From contig JBEVKF010000098.1 in the NCBI GenBank assembly GCA_040509755.1, positions 19,337-83,336 of the forward strand: DNA of 64,000 nt, written 5' to 3'. Below, piece after piece: positions 44,188-52,319 of the stretch. This DNA is from JACVRW01 sp040509755 (GTDB lineage: Bacteria; Actinomycetota; Thermoleophilia; Solirubrobacterales; Thermoleophilaceae). Under the pieces are notes generated by a model, which had not been told where the DNA came from, made no database searches, and saw only the letters and a program-made list of their open reading frames with translations. Positions within the stretch are counted from its first letter, which is position 1; every line of letters begins with the position of its first letter. The translations under genes were made by a program, and so were the position numbers.

Positions 44188-45273
44188 ATGGCCACCGTGC
44201 CGCCCGGCACCGCCGATGTGGATGTGGGCATCACTGAGGCCGAGCTCGGCCTCGCCGCACGCAACCACGCGCTCCCGCTCGAGGCGCTGCGGCACGACAT
44301 CACGCCCGCCGGCCTGCACTACCTGCTGATCCACTACGACATCCCGGACGTCGACCCGGACGCGTTTCGGCTCGAGCTCGACGGCGCCGTGGAGCGTCCG
44401 CTCAGGCTCTCGCTCGACGACCTGCGTGCCCGCGAGCGCGTATCTCAGCCAATGACCTTCGAGTGCGCGGGCAACGGCCGCGCACTGCTCTCCCCACGCC
44501 CGGTCTCCCAGCCCTGGCTGACGGGGGCCGTGGGCACGGCCGAGTGGGCGGGCACGCCGCTGGCGCCGCTGCTCGACGAGGCCGGCGTACGGGCGGACAC
44601 GGTCGAGCTCCTGTTCGGCGGCCTCGACCGGGGGTTGGAGGACGGCGTCGAGGGGCCATACGAGCGTGCCATGCCCGTGGCCGCTGCCGAGGGGGCGCTG
44701 CTGGCCTATGAGATGAACGGCGGACCGCTGCCGGCCCAGCACGGCTTCCCGCTGCGGCTCGTGGTCCCGGGGTGGTACGGCATGCAGAACGTCAAGTGGC
44801 TGTGCCGCATCACGGCGCTCACCGAGGCGTTTCAGGGGTTCCAGAACGCGGTCTCCTACCGCATGTTCGACGCGGACGGCCGGCCCGGCGAGCCGCTCAC
44901 CCGCATGGAGACCCGCTCGCTGATGGTGCCGCCCGGCGTACCCGACTTCATGACCCGCGAGCGCTACCTGCGGCCCGGTCCGGTCACCCTTCGCGGCCGG
45001 GCCTGGTCCGGTCGCGGGGCGATCGAGCGCGTGGAGGTGTCCACGGATGAGGGCGCGAGCTTCGCCGAGGCCGAGCTCGATGAGCCGCTCGGTGCGGCCG
45101 CGTGGCGAGGCTGGCGCTTTGCGTGGGACGCCGAGCCCGGCGAGCACGTGCTCTGCTCGCGCGCCACCGACGCCCTGGGCAACACCCAGCCGCTCGAGCC
45201 GCGATGGAACCTCAAGGGCTACGCGAACAACGCTGTGGAGCGGGTGGTGGTCGTGGTGGGTACGCCGTCCTGA
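44188..45273 (+). CDS. Sulfite-oxidase-like molybdopterin enzyme
   Basis: A 361-residue protein with the sulfite oxidase Moco domain (about 25-240). The molybdenum-ligating Cys93 is in PMTFECAGNGR, and GAVGTAEWAGTPLAPLLDEA and LPLRLVVPGWYGMQNVKWL-type segments (LRLVVPGWYGMQNVKWL) are diagnostic. A C-terminal Ig-like dimerisation domain follows (VTLRGRAWSGRGAIERVEVS). No signal peptide is visible, which suggests a cytoplasmic enzyme. Its ATG follows the gcvPB stop with no gap, so it is in the gcv operon; whether this is functional is not clear. Confidence 0.9.
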   Translation: MATVPPGTADVDVGITEAELGLAARNHALPLEALRHDITPAGLHYLLIHYDIPDVDPDAFRLELDGAVERPLRLSLDDLRARERVSQPMTFECAGNGRALLSPRPVSQPWLTGAVGTAEWAGTPLAPLLDEAGVRADTVELLFGGLDRGLEDGVEGPYERAMPVAAAEGALLAYEMNGGPLPAQHGFPLRLVVPGWYGMQNVKWLCRITALTEAFQGFQNAVSYRMFDADGRPGEPLTRMETRSLMVPPGVPDFMTRERYLRPGPVTLRGRAWSGRGAIERVEVSTDEGASFAEAELDEPLGAAAWRGWRFAWDAEPGEHVLCSRATDALGNTQPLEPRWNLKGYANNAVERVVVVVGTPS

Positions 45274-45302
45274 CACCGCCGCGCCCCTAGACTGCCCGCC
45301 CC

Positions 45303-46292
45303 GTGCGCATCTTCAGCGGCATTCAGCCGACCGGGCGCAAGCACATCGGCAACTACATCGGCGCCATCCAGGGCTATCTCGACGGCCAGGAGCGCGGCGC
45401 CCCGGCGATCTACTGCATCGTCGACCTGCACGCGACGGGCGTGGCCTACGATCCCGCCGCACTGCCCGGCTACGTGCTCGACACGGCGGCGATGCTCATG
45501 GCGGCCGGGCTCGATCCCGGCCGCTGCATCCTCTTTCGCCAGTCCGATGTGCGCGAGCACTCCGAGCTGTGCTGGCTGCTGTCGTCGGTGACGTCCTACG
45601 GTGACCTCCAGCGGATGCACCAGTTCAAGGACAAGTCGGCGCGCGAGCAGGAGCTCGTGCGCGCGAGCCTGTTCCTCTATCCCGTCCTCATGGCGGCGGA
45701 CATCCTGCTCTACAAGACCGATCAGGTCCCGGTGGGGGACGACCAGCGACAGCACGTGGAGCTCGCGCGCGAAGTCGTGCGGCGCTTCAACTCGACCTAC
45801 GGCGACGTGCTCGTCGAACCCGAGCACGTCATCCCCGATGTCGGGGGACGGGTGATGGACCTGCAGGAGCCGGGCGTGAAGATGTCGACCACCTACGGCA
45901 CCGAGGCGGGCCTGATCTACATCGACGACGACCCCGGCGACGTGATCCGCAAGCTCAAGCGCGCGGAGACCGACTCGGGCCGAGAGATCGTCCGCAGCGA
46001 GGACAAGCCCGGGATCACAAACCTGATCGAGATCCTCGCGGTGGCGCGGGGGATCGAGCCCGGCCAGGTCGAGCGCGACTTCGAGGGCGAGGGGTACGGG
46101 GCGTTCAAGCAGGCGGTGGGGGAGGCCGTGGTCGAGCTACTCACGCCGGTTCGCGAGCGCTACGGCGAGCTGCGCCAGGACCCGGCCGGCCTGGAGCGCA
46201 CGCTTGCCGAGGGCGCCGAGCGCGCCCGCGAGATCGCGTCGGTCACGATGGCCGAGGTACGCCAGGTGATGGGAATCGGGCCGCCGGGCTAA
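45303..46292 (+). CDS. trpS: Tryptophanyl-tRNA synthetase
   Basis: A 329-residue class I synthetase that charges tRNA-Trp. It starts at a GTG with RIFSGIQPTGRKHIGNYIGA, the HIGH-type nucleotide loop. It continues with LYPVLMAADILLYKTDQVPV and GDDQRQHVELAREV. The KMSKS-type loop reads KMSTT at 193-197, so the second lysine of KMSKS is missing; the first is kept. This variant loop occurs in some bacterial TrpRS, to my recollection. Length and remaining motifs are normal, so the enzyme should be active. Confidence 0.96.
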   Translation: MRIFSGIQPTGRKHIGNYIGAIQGYLDGQERGAPAIYCIVDLHATGVAYDPAALPGYVLDTAAMLMAAGLDPGRCILFRQSDVREHSELCWLLSSVTSYGDLQRMHQFKDKSAREQELVRASLFLYPVLMAADILLYKTDQVPVGDDQRQHVELAREVVRRFNSTYGDVLVEPEHVIPDVGGRVMDLQEPGVKMSTTYGTEAGLIYIDDDPGDVIRKLKRAETDSGREIVRSEDKPGITNLIEILAVARGIEPGQVERDFEGEGYGAFKQAVGEAVVELLTPVRERYGELRQDPAGLERTLAEGAERAREIASVTMAEVRQVMGIGPPG

Positions 46293-46324
46293 ATGCTTTT
46301 CCTTGTGGCGCCGATCACAAGGGC

Positions 46325-46429
46325 ATGAAGGTGCTACTGGAGCGCCCGCTTGTCCGCCCGCTGCTGATCGTCCTGGCGTTCGCCCTGCTCTGGACGCTGA
46401 CCATGGCGGACGTGAGCATCTACCTGTAG
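46325..46429 (+). CDS. Tiny single-helix membrane protein, candidate
   Basis: A 34-residue ORF, too short for normal gene callers. MKVLLERPLVRP is followed by the hydrophobic stretch LLIVLAFALLWTLTMA and the end DVSIYL. About 32 of 34 codons end in G or C, as in real genes of this genome. AAGGG lies unusually close to the ATG, so translation start strength is uncertain. It sits between trpS and scpA. I do not recognise a family. Confidence 0.5.
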   Translation: MKVLLERPLVRPLLIVLAFALLWTLTMADVSIYL

Positions 46430-46464
46430 ACGTCAACGTCGGACGGCGGGTCTAATCTGCCGGC

Positions 46465-47217
46465 ATGGCGATCGCCACGCTCGACCTCGACCTCGAGGTC
46501 TTCAACGGGCCCTTCGACCTGCTCCTGACGCTGGTCCTCCGGGAGGAGATCGACCTGCTCGAGGTCGACCTCGCGGACGTCGTGCTCGCCTACATCGAGC
46601 ACCTGGAGCGCTCGGGTGAGCTGGACCTGGAAGCCGCCACCGAGTTCCTCGTACTGATCGCTGCGCTGCTCGAGCTCAAGTCGCGGCTGATGCTCCCAGG
46701 CGACGAGGAGGAGGGGCTCGATCTCGACCCCGGCGAGGCGGCCGACGAGCTGCTCGCGCGTCTGCTCGAGTACCACCGCTATCGCGGCGCCGCGGAGCAC
46801 CTGCACGATCGGCTCGCCGCCGAGCACGGCCACCGCTACCGCTCGGCGCCGCTGCCGCCCGAGCTGCGCCGGATCTCGCTCGAGGCGGCCGAGCCCGCCT
46901 ACGACCCGCAGCGCCTGGTGGCGGCGATCGGAGAGCTGCTGCGGACGCCCGCGCCGCTCGACCTTCGCCATGTGCGCAGCCCGGCCGTGTCGGTCGAGCA
47001 GCGCCTGCGCCACCTGCGCGACCTGCTCGCCACCCGCGCACGCTTCTCCTTCGACGAGGCCGTCGTGGGCGCGGACCGGCTGACCGAGGCGATCACCCTG
47101 TTCGCGCTGCTCGAGCTCTACAAGGCCGGCGAGGCCGAATGGGAGCAGGAGGTGCCGTTCGGCCCGATCACGGTGGTGCCCGCGACGGCGCCGGCGGCCG
47201 GTGAGGCGACGGCATGA
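46465..47217 (+). CDS. scpA: Segregation and condensation protein A
   Basis: ScpA is the kleisin of the bacterial SMC-ScpA-ScpB condensin that organises the chromosome. The 250-residue protein has the N-terminal FNGPFDLLLTLVLREEIDLL, then DLEAATEFLVLIAALLELKS and SRLMLPGDEEEG, and the C-terminal winged-helix region (ITLFALLELYKAGEAEWEQE). Length is typical. The scpB start overlaps its stop (ATGA). smc itself is not in the window. Confidence 0.95.
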   Translation: MAIATLDLDLEVFNGPFDLLLTLVLREEIDLLEVDLADVVLAYIEHLERSGELDLEAATEFLVLIAALLELKSRLMLPGDEEEGLDLDPGEAADELLARLLEYHRYRGAAEHLHDRLAAEHGHRYRSAPLPPELRRISLEAAEPAYDPQRLVAAIGELLRTPAPLDLRHVRSPAVSVEQRLRHLRDLLATRARFSFDEAVVGADRLTEAITLFALLELYKAGEAEWEQEVPFGPITVVPATAPAAGEATA

Positions 47218-47795
47218 ACGATCTCGCGCGTACGGTGGAGGCGCTGCTGTTTCTCTCGTCCGAGCCGGTCTCGGCCGAGCGCCTCGCCGACGCCTCCGAG
47301 GTGTCCGAGGGCGAGATCGTCGAGGCGCTGGCGCGGCTGCGCGAGCATTACGCCGAGGGCTATCGCGGAGTGGTGCTGCGCGAGGTCGCCGGCGGGTTCA
47401 CCCTTGCCACCGACCCGGTCGCCGAGCGCGCCGCGCGGCGCCTGCTCGCCAAGCCGCGCACGCCGCCGCTGACACAGGCCCAGGCCGAGTGCCTCGCGAT
47501 CGTCGCCTACCTGCAGCCGGTCTCGCGCCCGGAGATCGCGCGCATCCGCGGCGTGGCATCGGAGTCCGCCGTGGGCACGCTGCTCGAGCGGGCGCTGATC
47601 GAGGAGTCGGGCCGGTCGCGCTTCGGCGCGACGCTGTACCGCTCCACAGAGCTCTTCGAAAAGCTGTTCGGCCTCTCCGGTCTCGAAGCCCTGCCCGACC
47701 CGCTGGCGTTCGACCCCTCGCCCGAGCAGGAGGGCGAGCTGCGCGAACGCCTGCTTCGCGCCGGCGAGCAGCGCGCTCAGGCCTCACCGGGGTAG
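47214..47795 (+). CDS. scpB: Segregation and condensation protein B
   Basis: ScpB is the winged-helix dimer that binds ScpA in the SMC complex. The 193-residue protein shows ARTVEALLFLSSEPVSAERL and YRGVVLREVAGGFTLATDP for the first winged helix, and PPLTQAQAECLAIVAYLQPV with SRPEIARIRGVASESAVGTL for the second, followed by TLYRSTELFEKLFGLSGLEAL. It is coupled to scpA by a 4-bp overlap and followed at 7 bp by a polysaccharide deacetylase gene. Confidence 0.95.
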   Translation: MNDLARTVEALLFLSSEPVSAERLADASEVSEGEIVEALARLREHYAEGYRGVVLREVAGGFTLATDPVAERAARRLLAKPRTPPLTQAQAECLAIVAYLQPVSRPEIARIRGVASESAVGTLLERALIEESGRSRFGATLYRSTELFEKLFGLSGLEALPDPLAFDPSPEQEGELRERLLRAGEQRAQASPG

Positions 47796-47802
47796 CTCCC
47801 GG

Positions 47803-48444
47803 GTGCCGAGCTTCGGGCAGCTTCGCGAGACGGAGGAGCGCTGGCGGCGCTTTCCCGGGGTCGAGCGCCTGGAGCCCGCCGGCGAGCGCTTCGCCCTCAC
47901 CTTCGACGACGGCCCGGATCCCGATGCCACGCCATCGGTGCTCGACGCGCTCGACCTAGAGGGCGCCAAGGCGACCTTCTTTCTCGTGGGCGAGCGAGTC
48001 GAGGCGCACCCCGAGCTCGCGAGGGAGCTGGCCGCCCGTGGCCATACGGTCGCGCTTCACGGCCATGTCCACGTCGAGCACGACACGCTCGCCGAGCCCG
48101 CTGCCGACCTGCAACGCGCCCGCGTCGCGGTCGAGCAGGCGACCGGGGTGCAGGCGACTCTGTTTCGCCCGCCCTACGGCCGCTTCAGCGCCGCCTCGCA
48201 CGCGGCCTGCCTGGGCGCGGGGCTCTCGCCGGTCTACTGGTCGGCTTGGGGCTGCGACTGGGAGCCGGTGCCCGCCGAGCGGATCGCCGACCTGGTTGTC
48301 CGCGACCTGATGCCGGGAACGATCGTGCTCCTGCACGACTCGCCGCGCTACGCCTACCGCGACAGCGCGGAGCCGACGGTCGCCGCGCTCGCGCTCATCC
48401 TCGCGGCCGCGCGCGAGCGCGGCCTCGAACCTGCGGGCCTCTAA
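47803..48444 (+). CDS. Polysaccharide deacetylase (NodB-type, CE4)
   Basis: A 213-residue CE4 esterase-fold protein that would remove acetyl groups from glycans such as wall sugars. Motif 1 LTFDDGPDPDATPSVLDAL is present, motif 2 is in ALHGHVHVEHD (metal His pair), motif 3 is RPPYGRFS, and the late motifs YWSAWGCDWEPV and IVLLHDSPRYAY follow. No signal peptide is seen with the GTG start, so the site of action is unclear. It is 7 bp after scpB and likely co-transcribed. Confidence 0.87.
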   Translation: MPSFGQLRETEERWRRFPGVERLEPAGERFALTFDDGPDPDATPSVLDALDLEGAKATFFLVGERVEAHPELARELAARGHTVALHGHVHVEHDTLAEPAADLQRARVAVEQATGVQATLFRPPYGRFSAASHAACLGAGLSPVYWSAWGCDWEPVPAERIADLVVRDLMPGTIVLLHDSPRYAYRDSAEPTVAALALILAAARERGLEPAGL

Positions 48445-49370
48445 CTCGCGGCGAGCTCGAGCTTGGTCTCGCGGAACTCGTCGGCGACGTCCTGCATCGT
48501 CTGGAGCATCGCGTCGCTGGCCGGTGACGCATAGGAGCCGATCAGGCGCGCCGCCCAGACGCGGCGGACCGGCGCGTCCGTCAGCGTGCGGGCAACCACG
48601 CCGGGGTGGAGCGCCGTGAGCGCGAGCCGGGGCAGCAGGGTGACGCCAACGCCGGCTGCGACGAGCGCTTGCGCGGCGGTCGTCTCGTCGGCCTCGAACG
48701 CGACACGCGGCTGGAAGCCGGCCTCGCGGCACACGCTCTCGGTGATCTGGCGACATCCGCACGCCCCGGTCGACGCAATCCAGGGGTCCTCGGCGAGGTC
48801 GCTCAAGGAGAGCCGGCGGCGCCGCGCAAAGCGGTGACCGGCGGGCAGGATCGCCTCGTAGCGGTCGTCGAGCAGGTGGACGAGCTCGAGGTCAGCGGGA
48901 AGCAGGTCCGTGAGCGAGGCGTGGTCGTAGACCAGCGCCAGGTCGGCGTCACCGGCCCGCAGCCGGACGCCCGCCTCCTCGGGCTCGGCCTCGAGCATCG
49001 ACAGCTCGACGCTCGGGTGGCGCTCGTGAAAAGAGGCCACCGCGCGCGGCGCCAGCGTGGCGCCCCCGCTCTGGAAGGAGATCAGCCGCAGGCGACCGCC
49101 GCGGAGGCCCGCGAGCGCGGCCAGGTCCTCCTCGGCACACTCGATCCGGGCGAGGATCGCGTCGGCGTGGCCTACGAGCACGCGGCCCGCCTCGGTCAGG
49201 CGCACGCCGCGGGCGCCCCGGTCGACGAGCTGTGTGCCTGTCTCGCGCTCGAGCGCGGCCACGTGCTGAGAGATCGCCGACTGAGTGAAGCTCAGCGCCT
49301 GGGCCGCGGCGGAGAACGAGCCGCGCGCCGCGACCTCGCGCAGGACTCGCATACGGCGGACGTCGAGCAT
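48441..49370 (-). CDS. LysR-family transcriptional regulator
   Basis: A 309-residue LysR-type regulator. The winged helix-turn-helix is at the N-terminus (RVLREVAARGSFSAAAQALS, FTQSAISQHVAALERETG), followed by a linker helix and a periplasmic-binding-like effector domain (RLRLISFQSGGATLAPRAVA). The effector is unknown. It diverges from an EamA-type exporter gene, the usual arrangement for LysR control of a neighbour. Its 3' end overlaps the deacetylase stop by 4 bases. Confidence 0.92.
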   Translation of the reverse strand: MLDVRRMRVLREVAARGSFSAAAQALSFTQSAISQHVAALERETGTQLVDRGARGVRLTEAGRVLVGHADAILARIECAEEDLAALAGLRGGRLRLISFQSGGATLAPRAVASFHERHPSVELSMLEAEPEEAGVRLRAGDADLALVYDHASLTDLLPADLELVHLLDDRYEAILPAGHRFARRRRLSLSDLAEDPWIASTGACGCRQITESVCREAGFQPRVAFEADETTAAQALVAAGVGVTLLPRLALTALHPGVVARTLTDAPVRRVWAARLIGSYASPASDAMLQTMQDVADEFRETKLELAAS

Positions 49371-49401
49371 CAGTACAGCTTATCGCTTGGGGCAGAAGTC
49401 C

Positions 49402-49414
49402 TCAGTTGGACTGA
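49402..49414. promoter_or_regulatory. Candidate LysR operator
   Basis: TCAGT-TGG-ACTGA is a perfect 5-bp inverted repeat in the 73-bp region between the LysR gene and the divergent EamA gene. LysR proteins often bind T-N11-A palindromes, and this 13-bp site fits that form. Support is position and symmetry only. Confidence 0.4.
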
Positions 49415-49443
49415 TGGGAGGAGTCTGCGATTCTAGGACCTCG

Positions 49444-50445
49444 ATGTCGCGCCGATCCTGGATCCTGCTCGGGACCCTCTCGGCCCTCTGGGGGGCCTCG
49501 TACCTGTTCATCAAGGTCGCGCTCGACGACGACGTGGCCCCGGCGGTGATCGTCTTCGTCCGGACTGCGCTGGCGGCGCTGGTCCTGCTGCCGCTGGCCG
49601 CACACACGAGGGCGTTGGCCGGATTGCGCGAGAACGCCTCGGCGATCCTGGTCCTGGCGGTCGTGCAGATGGGCGGCCCGCTGCTCCTGATCGCCGTGGG
49701 CGAGCAGGAGATCTCCTCCTCGCTGACCGGGATCCTCGTCGCCACGGCGCCCATCTTCACCTTCCTGCTCGCGTTCACGCTCGAGGGCGAGGAGCGCGCC
49801 TCCGGCCTCAGCCTGGTCGGTGTGGCGATCGGCATCGGAGGGGTGGCGCTGCTGCTGGGCATCGACGCCGGCGGCGGCACGGCTGCGCTCGTGGGCGGGC
49901 TACTCGTGGTGCTGGCGAGCTTCGGCTACGGGGTCGGGGCGTGGTTTGTCAAGCGGCGCGTGCGCGGGATCCAACCTGTTGCGATGGTCGGCGCGACCGC
50001 CGCCACGGCGTCTGTGCTGATGCTGCCGCTCGCCGCGCTCAACCTGCCGCCGCACGCGCCGAGCCTGGCGGCAACGGGCTCGTTGCTCACCCTTGGCGTG
50101 CTCTGCACCGGCGCGGCCTTCGTGATCTTCTATTCGCTCGTCTCGAGCGACGGTCCCTCGAAGGCCTCGCTCGTCGGCTACATCGCGCCCGGCTTCAGCA
50201 TCGTCTACGGCGTGACGCTGCTCGACGAGAGCTTCACCGTGGCCACGGCGGTCGGCCTGGTCGCGATCACCGGCGGCTCCTGGCTAGCCGCCGAGGGCCG
50301 CTTTCCCTGGCGCCCGCGGTCAGCCGCCGGCGGCAAGCTGCCCGCAGGCGGCGGCGATCTCCCGCCCGCGCGTAAGGCGGACGGTAGTCCTGACGCCGCG
50401 CCGCTCGAGGGCGGTGCGGAACGCGGCGATCGCGTCGCGGCCTGA
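49444..50445 (+). CDS. EamA/DMT-family exporter
   Basis: A 333-residue drug/metabolite transporter with ten predicted helices in two EamA repeats. The first starts WILLGTLSALWGASYLFIKV and the second GGLLVVLASFGYGVGAWFVK; GYIAPGFSIVYGVTLLDE is the typical end of repeat 2. Members export amino acids or metabolites; the substrate is unknown. The last 42 or so residues (after WLAAEGRFPW) are low-complexity and overlap the 3' end of the convergent rlmN by 126 bases. Control by the divergent LysR gene is likely. Confidence 0.88.
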   Translation: MSRRSWILLGTLSALWGASYLFIKVALDDDVAPAVIVFVRTALAALVLLPLAAHTRALAGLRENASAILVLAVVQMGGPLLLIAVGEQEISSSLTGILVATAPIFTFLLAFTLEGEERASGLSLVGVAIGIGGVALLLGIDAGGGTAALVGGLLVVLASFGYGVGAWFVKRRVRGIQPVAMVGATAATASVLMLPLAALNLPPHAPSLAATGSLLTLGVLCTGAAFVIFYSLVSSDGPSKASLVGYIAPGFSIVYGVTLLDESFTVATAVGLVAITGGSWLAAEGRFPWRPRSAAGGKLPAGGGDLPPARKADGSPDAAPLEGGAERGDRVAA

Positions 50446-51303
50446 CCCGGCGAAGCCCGCCTCCGTCGGGTTGTAGGGGATCAGGTTGACCTTGAAGGCG
50501 TGGCGCGGCTCGAGCAGCCGGGCCAGCGCGACGGCCTGCTCGTAGCGGTCGTTGACGCCGTCGAGCATCAGATACTCGACGAACACCTGACGGCGCCGGC
50601 GCTCGTGCCAGCGCACGCAGGCGCCGAGCACGTCGCGCAGCGGATAGCGATCGTTGACCGGCATCAGCTCGGAGCGCAGCGCCTCGTCGGCGGCGTGCAG
50701 CGACAGGGCTAGGCGCACCGGCGGGCCCTCGCTCGCCATACGCTCGATGCCGGGCAGCCAGCCCACCGTAGAGATCGCGGTGTTGGACGTGGCGATCCCG
50801 ATCTCGGGGAGCCGCTCACATGCCGCGAGCACATTGTCGAGGTTCATGAGCGGCTCGCCCATGCCCATGAAGACCGCATGGTCGACCGCCTCCTTGCGGC
50901 GGAAGTGGAGCGCCTGGTCGAGGATCTCGGACGCGGTCAGGTTGCGTCCGAACCGCATTCGGCCGGTCGCGCAGAAGCTGCAGGTGAGCGGGCAGCCGGA
51001 CTGGCTCGACAGGCACAGCGAGCGCCGCCCGTCGCGGTAGCGCATGAGCACAGCTTCCACGGGCCGCCCATCGGTGGTCTCGAGGAGCACCTTCTCGGTG
51101 CCGTCGCGCGCCAGCGCCTCCTGTGCGACCCCGAGCGAGGAGAACGGAACCGCTTCGGCGAGCGCATCCCGCAGTTCGAGCGGCAGATTGGTCATCTCCG
51201 CGTACGAGCCCGCTCCGCCCGCCGCCCACTCCCAGATCTGCCGGTCGCGAAACGCCGGTTCGCCCCGGGCTTCGAGTGCCTCTCGCAAAAGCAAAAGATC
51301 CAC
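50320..51303 (-). CDS. rlmN: Dual-specificity 23S rRNA/tRNA adenine-C2 methyltransferase
   Basis: RlmN is a radical-SAM enzyme that methylates A2503 of 23S rRNA and A37 of some tRNAs. The 327-residue protein has the CxxxCxxC iron-sulfur motif at Cys104, Cys108 and Cys111 (SGCPLTCSFCATG), GMGEPLMNLDNV, LALSLHAADEALRSELMPVN, and the end signature VRLTRGREIAAACGQLAAGG with the catalytic Cys in AACGQL. It starts at a GTG. The gene converges on the EamA gene and overlaps its 3' end. Confidence 0.95.
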   Translation of the reverse strand: MDLLLLREALEARGEPAFRDRQIWEWAAGGAGSYAEMTNLPLELRDALAEAVPFSSLGVAQEALARDGTEKVLLETTDGRPVEAVLMRYRDGRRSLCLSSQSGCPLTCSFCATGRMRFGRNLTASEILDQALHFRRKEAVDHAVFMGMGEPLMNLDNVLAACERLPEIGIATSNTAISTVGWLPGIERMASEGPPVRLALSLHAADEALRSELMPVNDRYPLRDVLGACVRWHERRRRQVFVEYLMLDGVNDRYEQAVALARLLEPRHAFKVNLIPYNPTEAGFAGSGRDAIAAFRTALERRGVRTTVRLTRGREIAAACGQLAAGG

Positions 51304-51375
51304 ATTTGGAAGTGTGCCTCAAGGTCCTGGCCAGGGTGCCGAAGGCAACCATGAGCCCCAAACGTACGTCCCGAA

Positions 51376-52290
51376 ATGTCCGCCCCCGCTCACGACACCG
51401 TCCCCGCCTCGGACGAGCGTCTACTCGACGCCGTGCTCGACGCAGCCGCCTCGCTCATCGTGGTTGTCACAGCCAAGGGCGAGCTCGTGCGCTGGAACAG
51501 GGCCTGCGAGCGCCTGACCGGCTATGTGGCGGCGGAGTTGATGAGGCCTCAGGCCATGCTCAGTCTGGTGCCCGCGGAGGAGCGCGCGCAGCTGGTCGAG
51601 GTCCGGGCGGCGCTGGCTCGCGGTGAGTCCCCGGTCAGCCTCGACCTCCACTGGCGCATGAAGAGCGGAGAGCTTCGCCAGATCTCCTGGTCGAACACGG
51701 CGCTCACTGCAGCCGATGGGACCGTCACCCACGTAGTCGCCACGGGCATCGACGTGACGGAGGCGCGTGCGGTCGAGGGTCGCCTGCGCAGGCTCGCCGA
51801 CCACGACGCCCTCACCGGGCTCCTCAATCGCCGTCGCTTCGGGGATCTGCTCGAGCGCCACGTGGCCCTGGCACGGCGCTACGGCATCGAGGGCGCGCTG
51901 CTCGTGCTCGACGTGGACAGCCTCAAGGCGGTCAACGACACCCACGGCCACCGGGCCGGCGATCGCGCGCTGGCCGCCGTGGCCGGCGTCCTCGAGCAGC
52001 GCCTGCGCGCCACGGACGTGGTCGCACGCACCGGCGGTGACGAGTTCGCCGTGCTGTTGCCGAAAGCCACGCCCGAGGACGCCGAGCGCGTCTGCCGGTG
52101 GCTGGAGCGGTCGATCTCCGAGAACGTGACCACTCCGGGCGGGCGACCGCTCGAGACGAGCGTCGGCTTCGCGTCCTTCTCGGAGAACGTCCGCTCGATC
52201 GATGAGGTCTTCTCGGCCGCTGATGCCTCGATGTACGAGATCAAGGCCGGGCACTCGCGCACTCCGCGGGAGCCGGCGCCGGTCGGCTGA
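51376..52290 (+). CDS. PAS-GGDEF diguanylate cyclase
   Basis: A 304-residue predicted diguanylate cyclase that makes c-di-GMP from GTP. The PAS domain (about 10-125) has GELVRWNRACERLTGYVAAE and the PAC end DGTVTHVVATGIDVTEARAV. The GGDEF domain starts DHDALTGLLNRRRFGDLLER and has the intact RTGGDEF (GGDEF at 220-224). The I-site R-A-T-D lies five residues before it, so product inhibition is expected. No membrane helix is present. This contrasts with the degenerate GGDEF protein at 24169-25098. Confidence 0.93.
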   Translation: MSAPAHDTVPASDERLLDAVLDAAASLIVVVTAKGELVRWNRACERLTGYVAAELMRPQAMLSLVPAEERAQLVEVRAALARGESPVSLDLHWRMKSGELRQISWSNTALTAADGTVTHVVATGIDVTEARAVEGRLRRLADHDALTGLLNRRRFGDLLERHVALARRYGIEGALLVLDVDSLKAVNDTHGHRAGDRALAAVAGVLEQRLRATDVVARTGGDEFAVLLPKATPEDAERVCRWLERSISENVTTPGGRPLETSVGFASFSENVRSIDEVFSAADASMYEIKAGHSRTPREPAPVG

Positions 52291-52319
52291 GCGGCCCGCC
52301 GGGCCCTTACGCTGGGTCG

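Noticed and set aside
51304..51375. GGTGCCGAAGGCAACC in the leader of the PAS-GGDEF gene looked riboswitch-like
   Set aside because: It recalls parts of glycine and c-di-GMP aptamers, but the 72-base leader lacks the remaining helices and tetraloop receptor.
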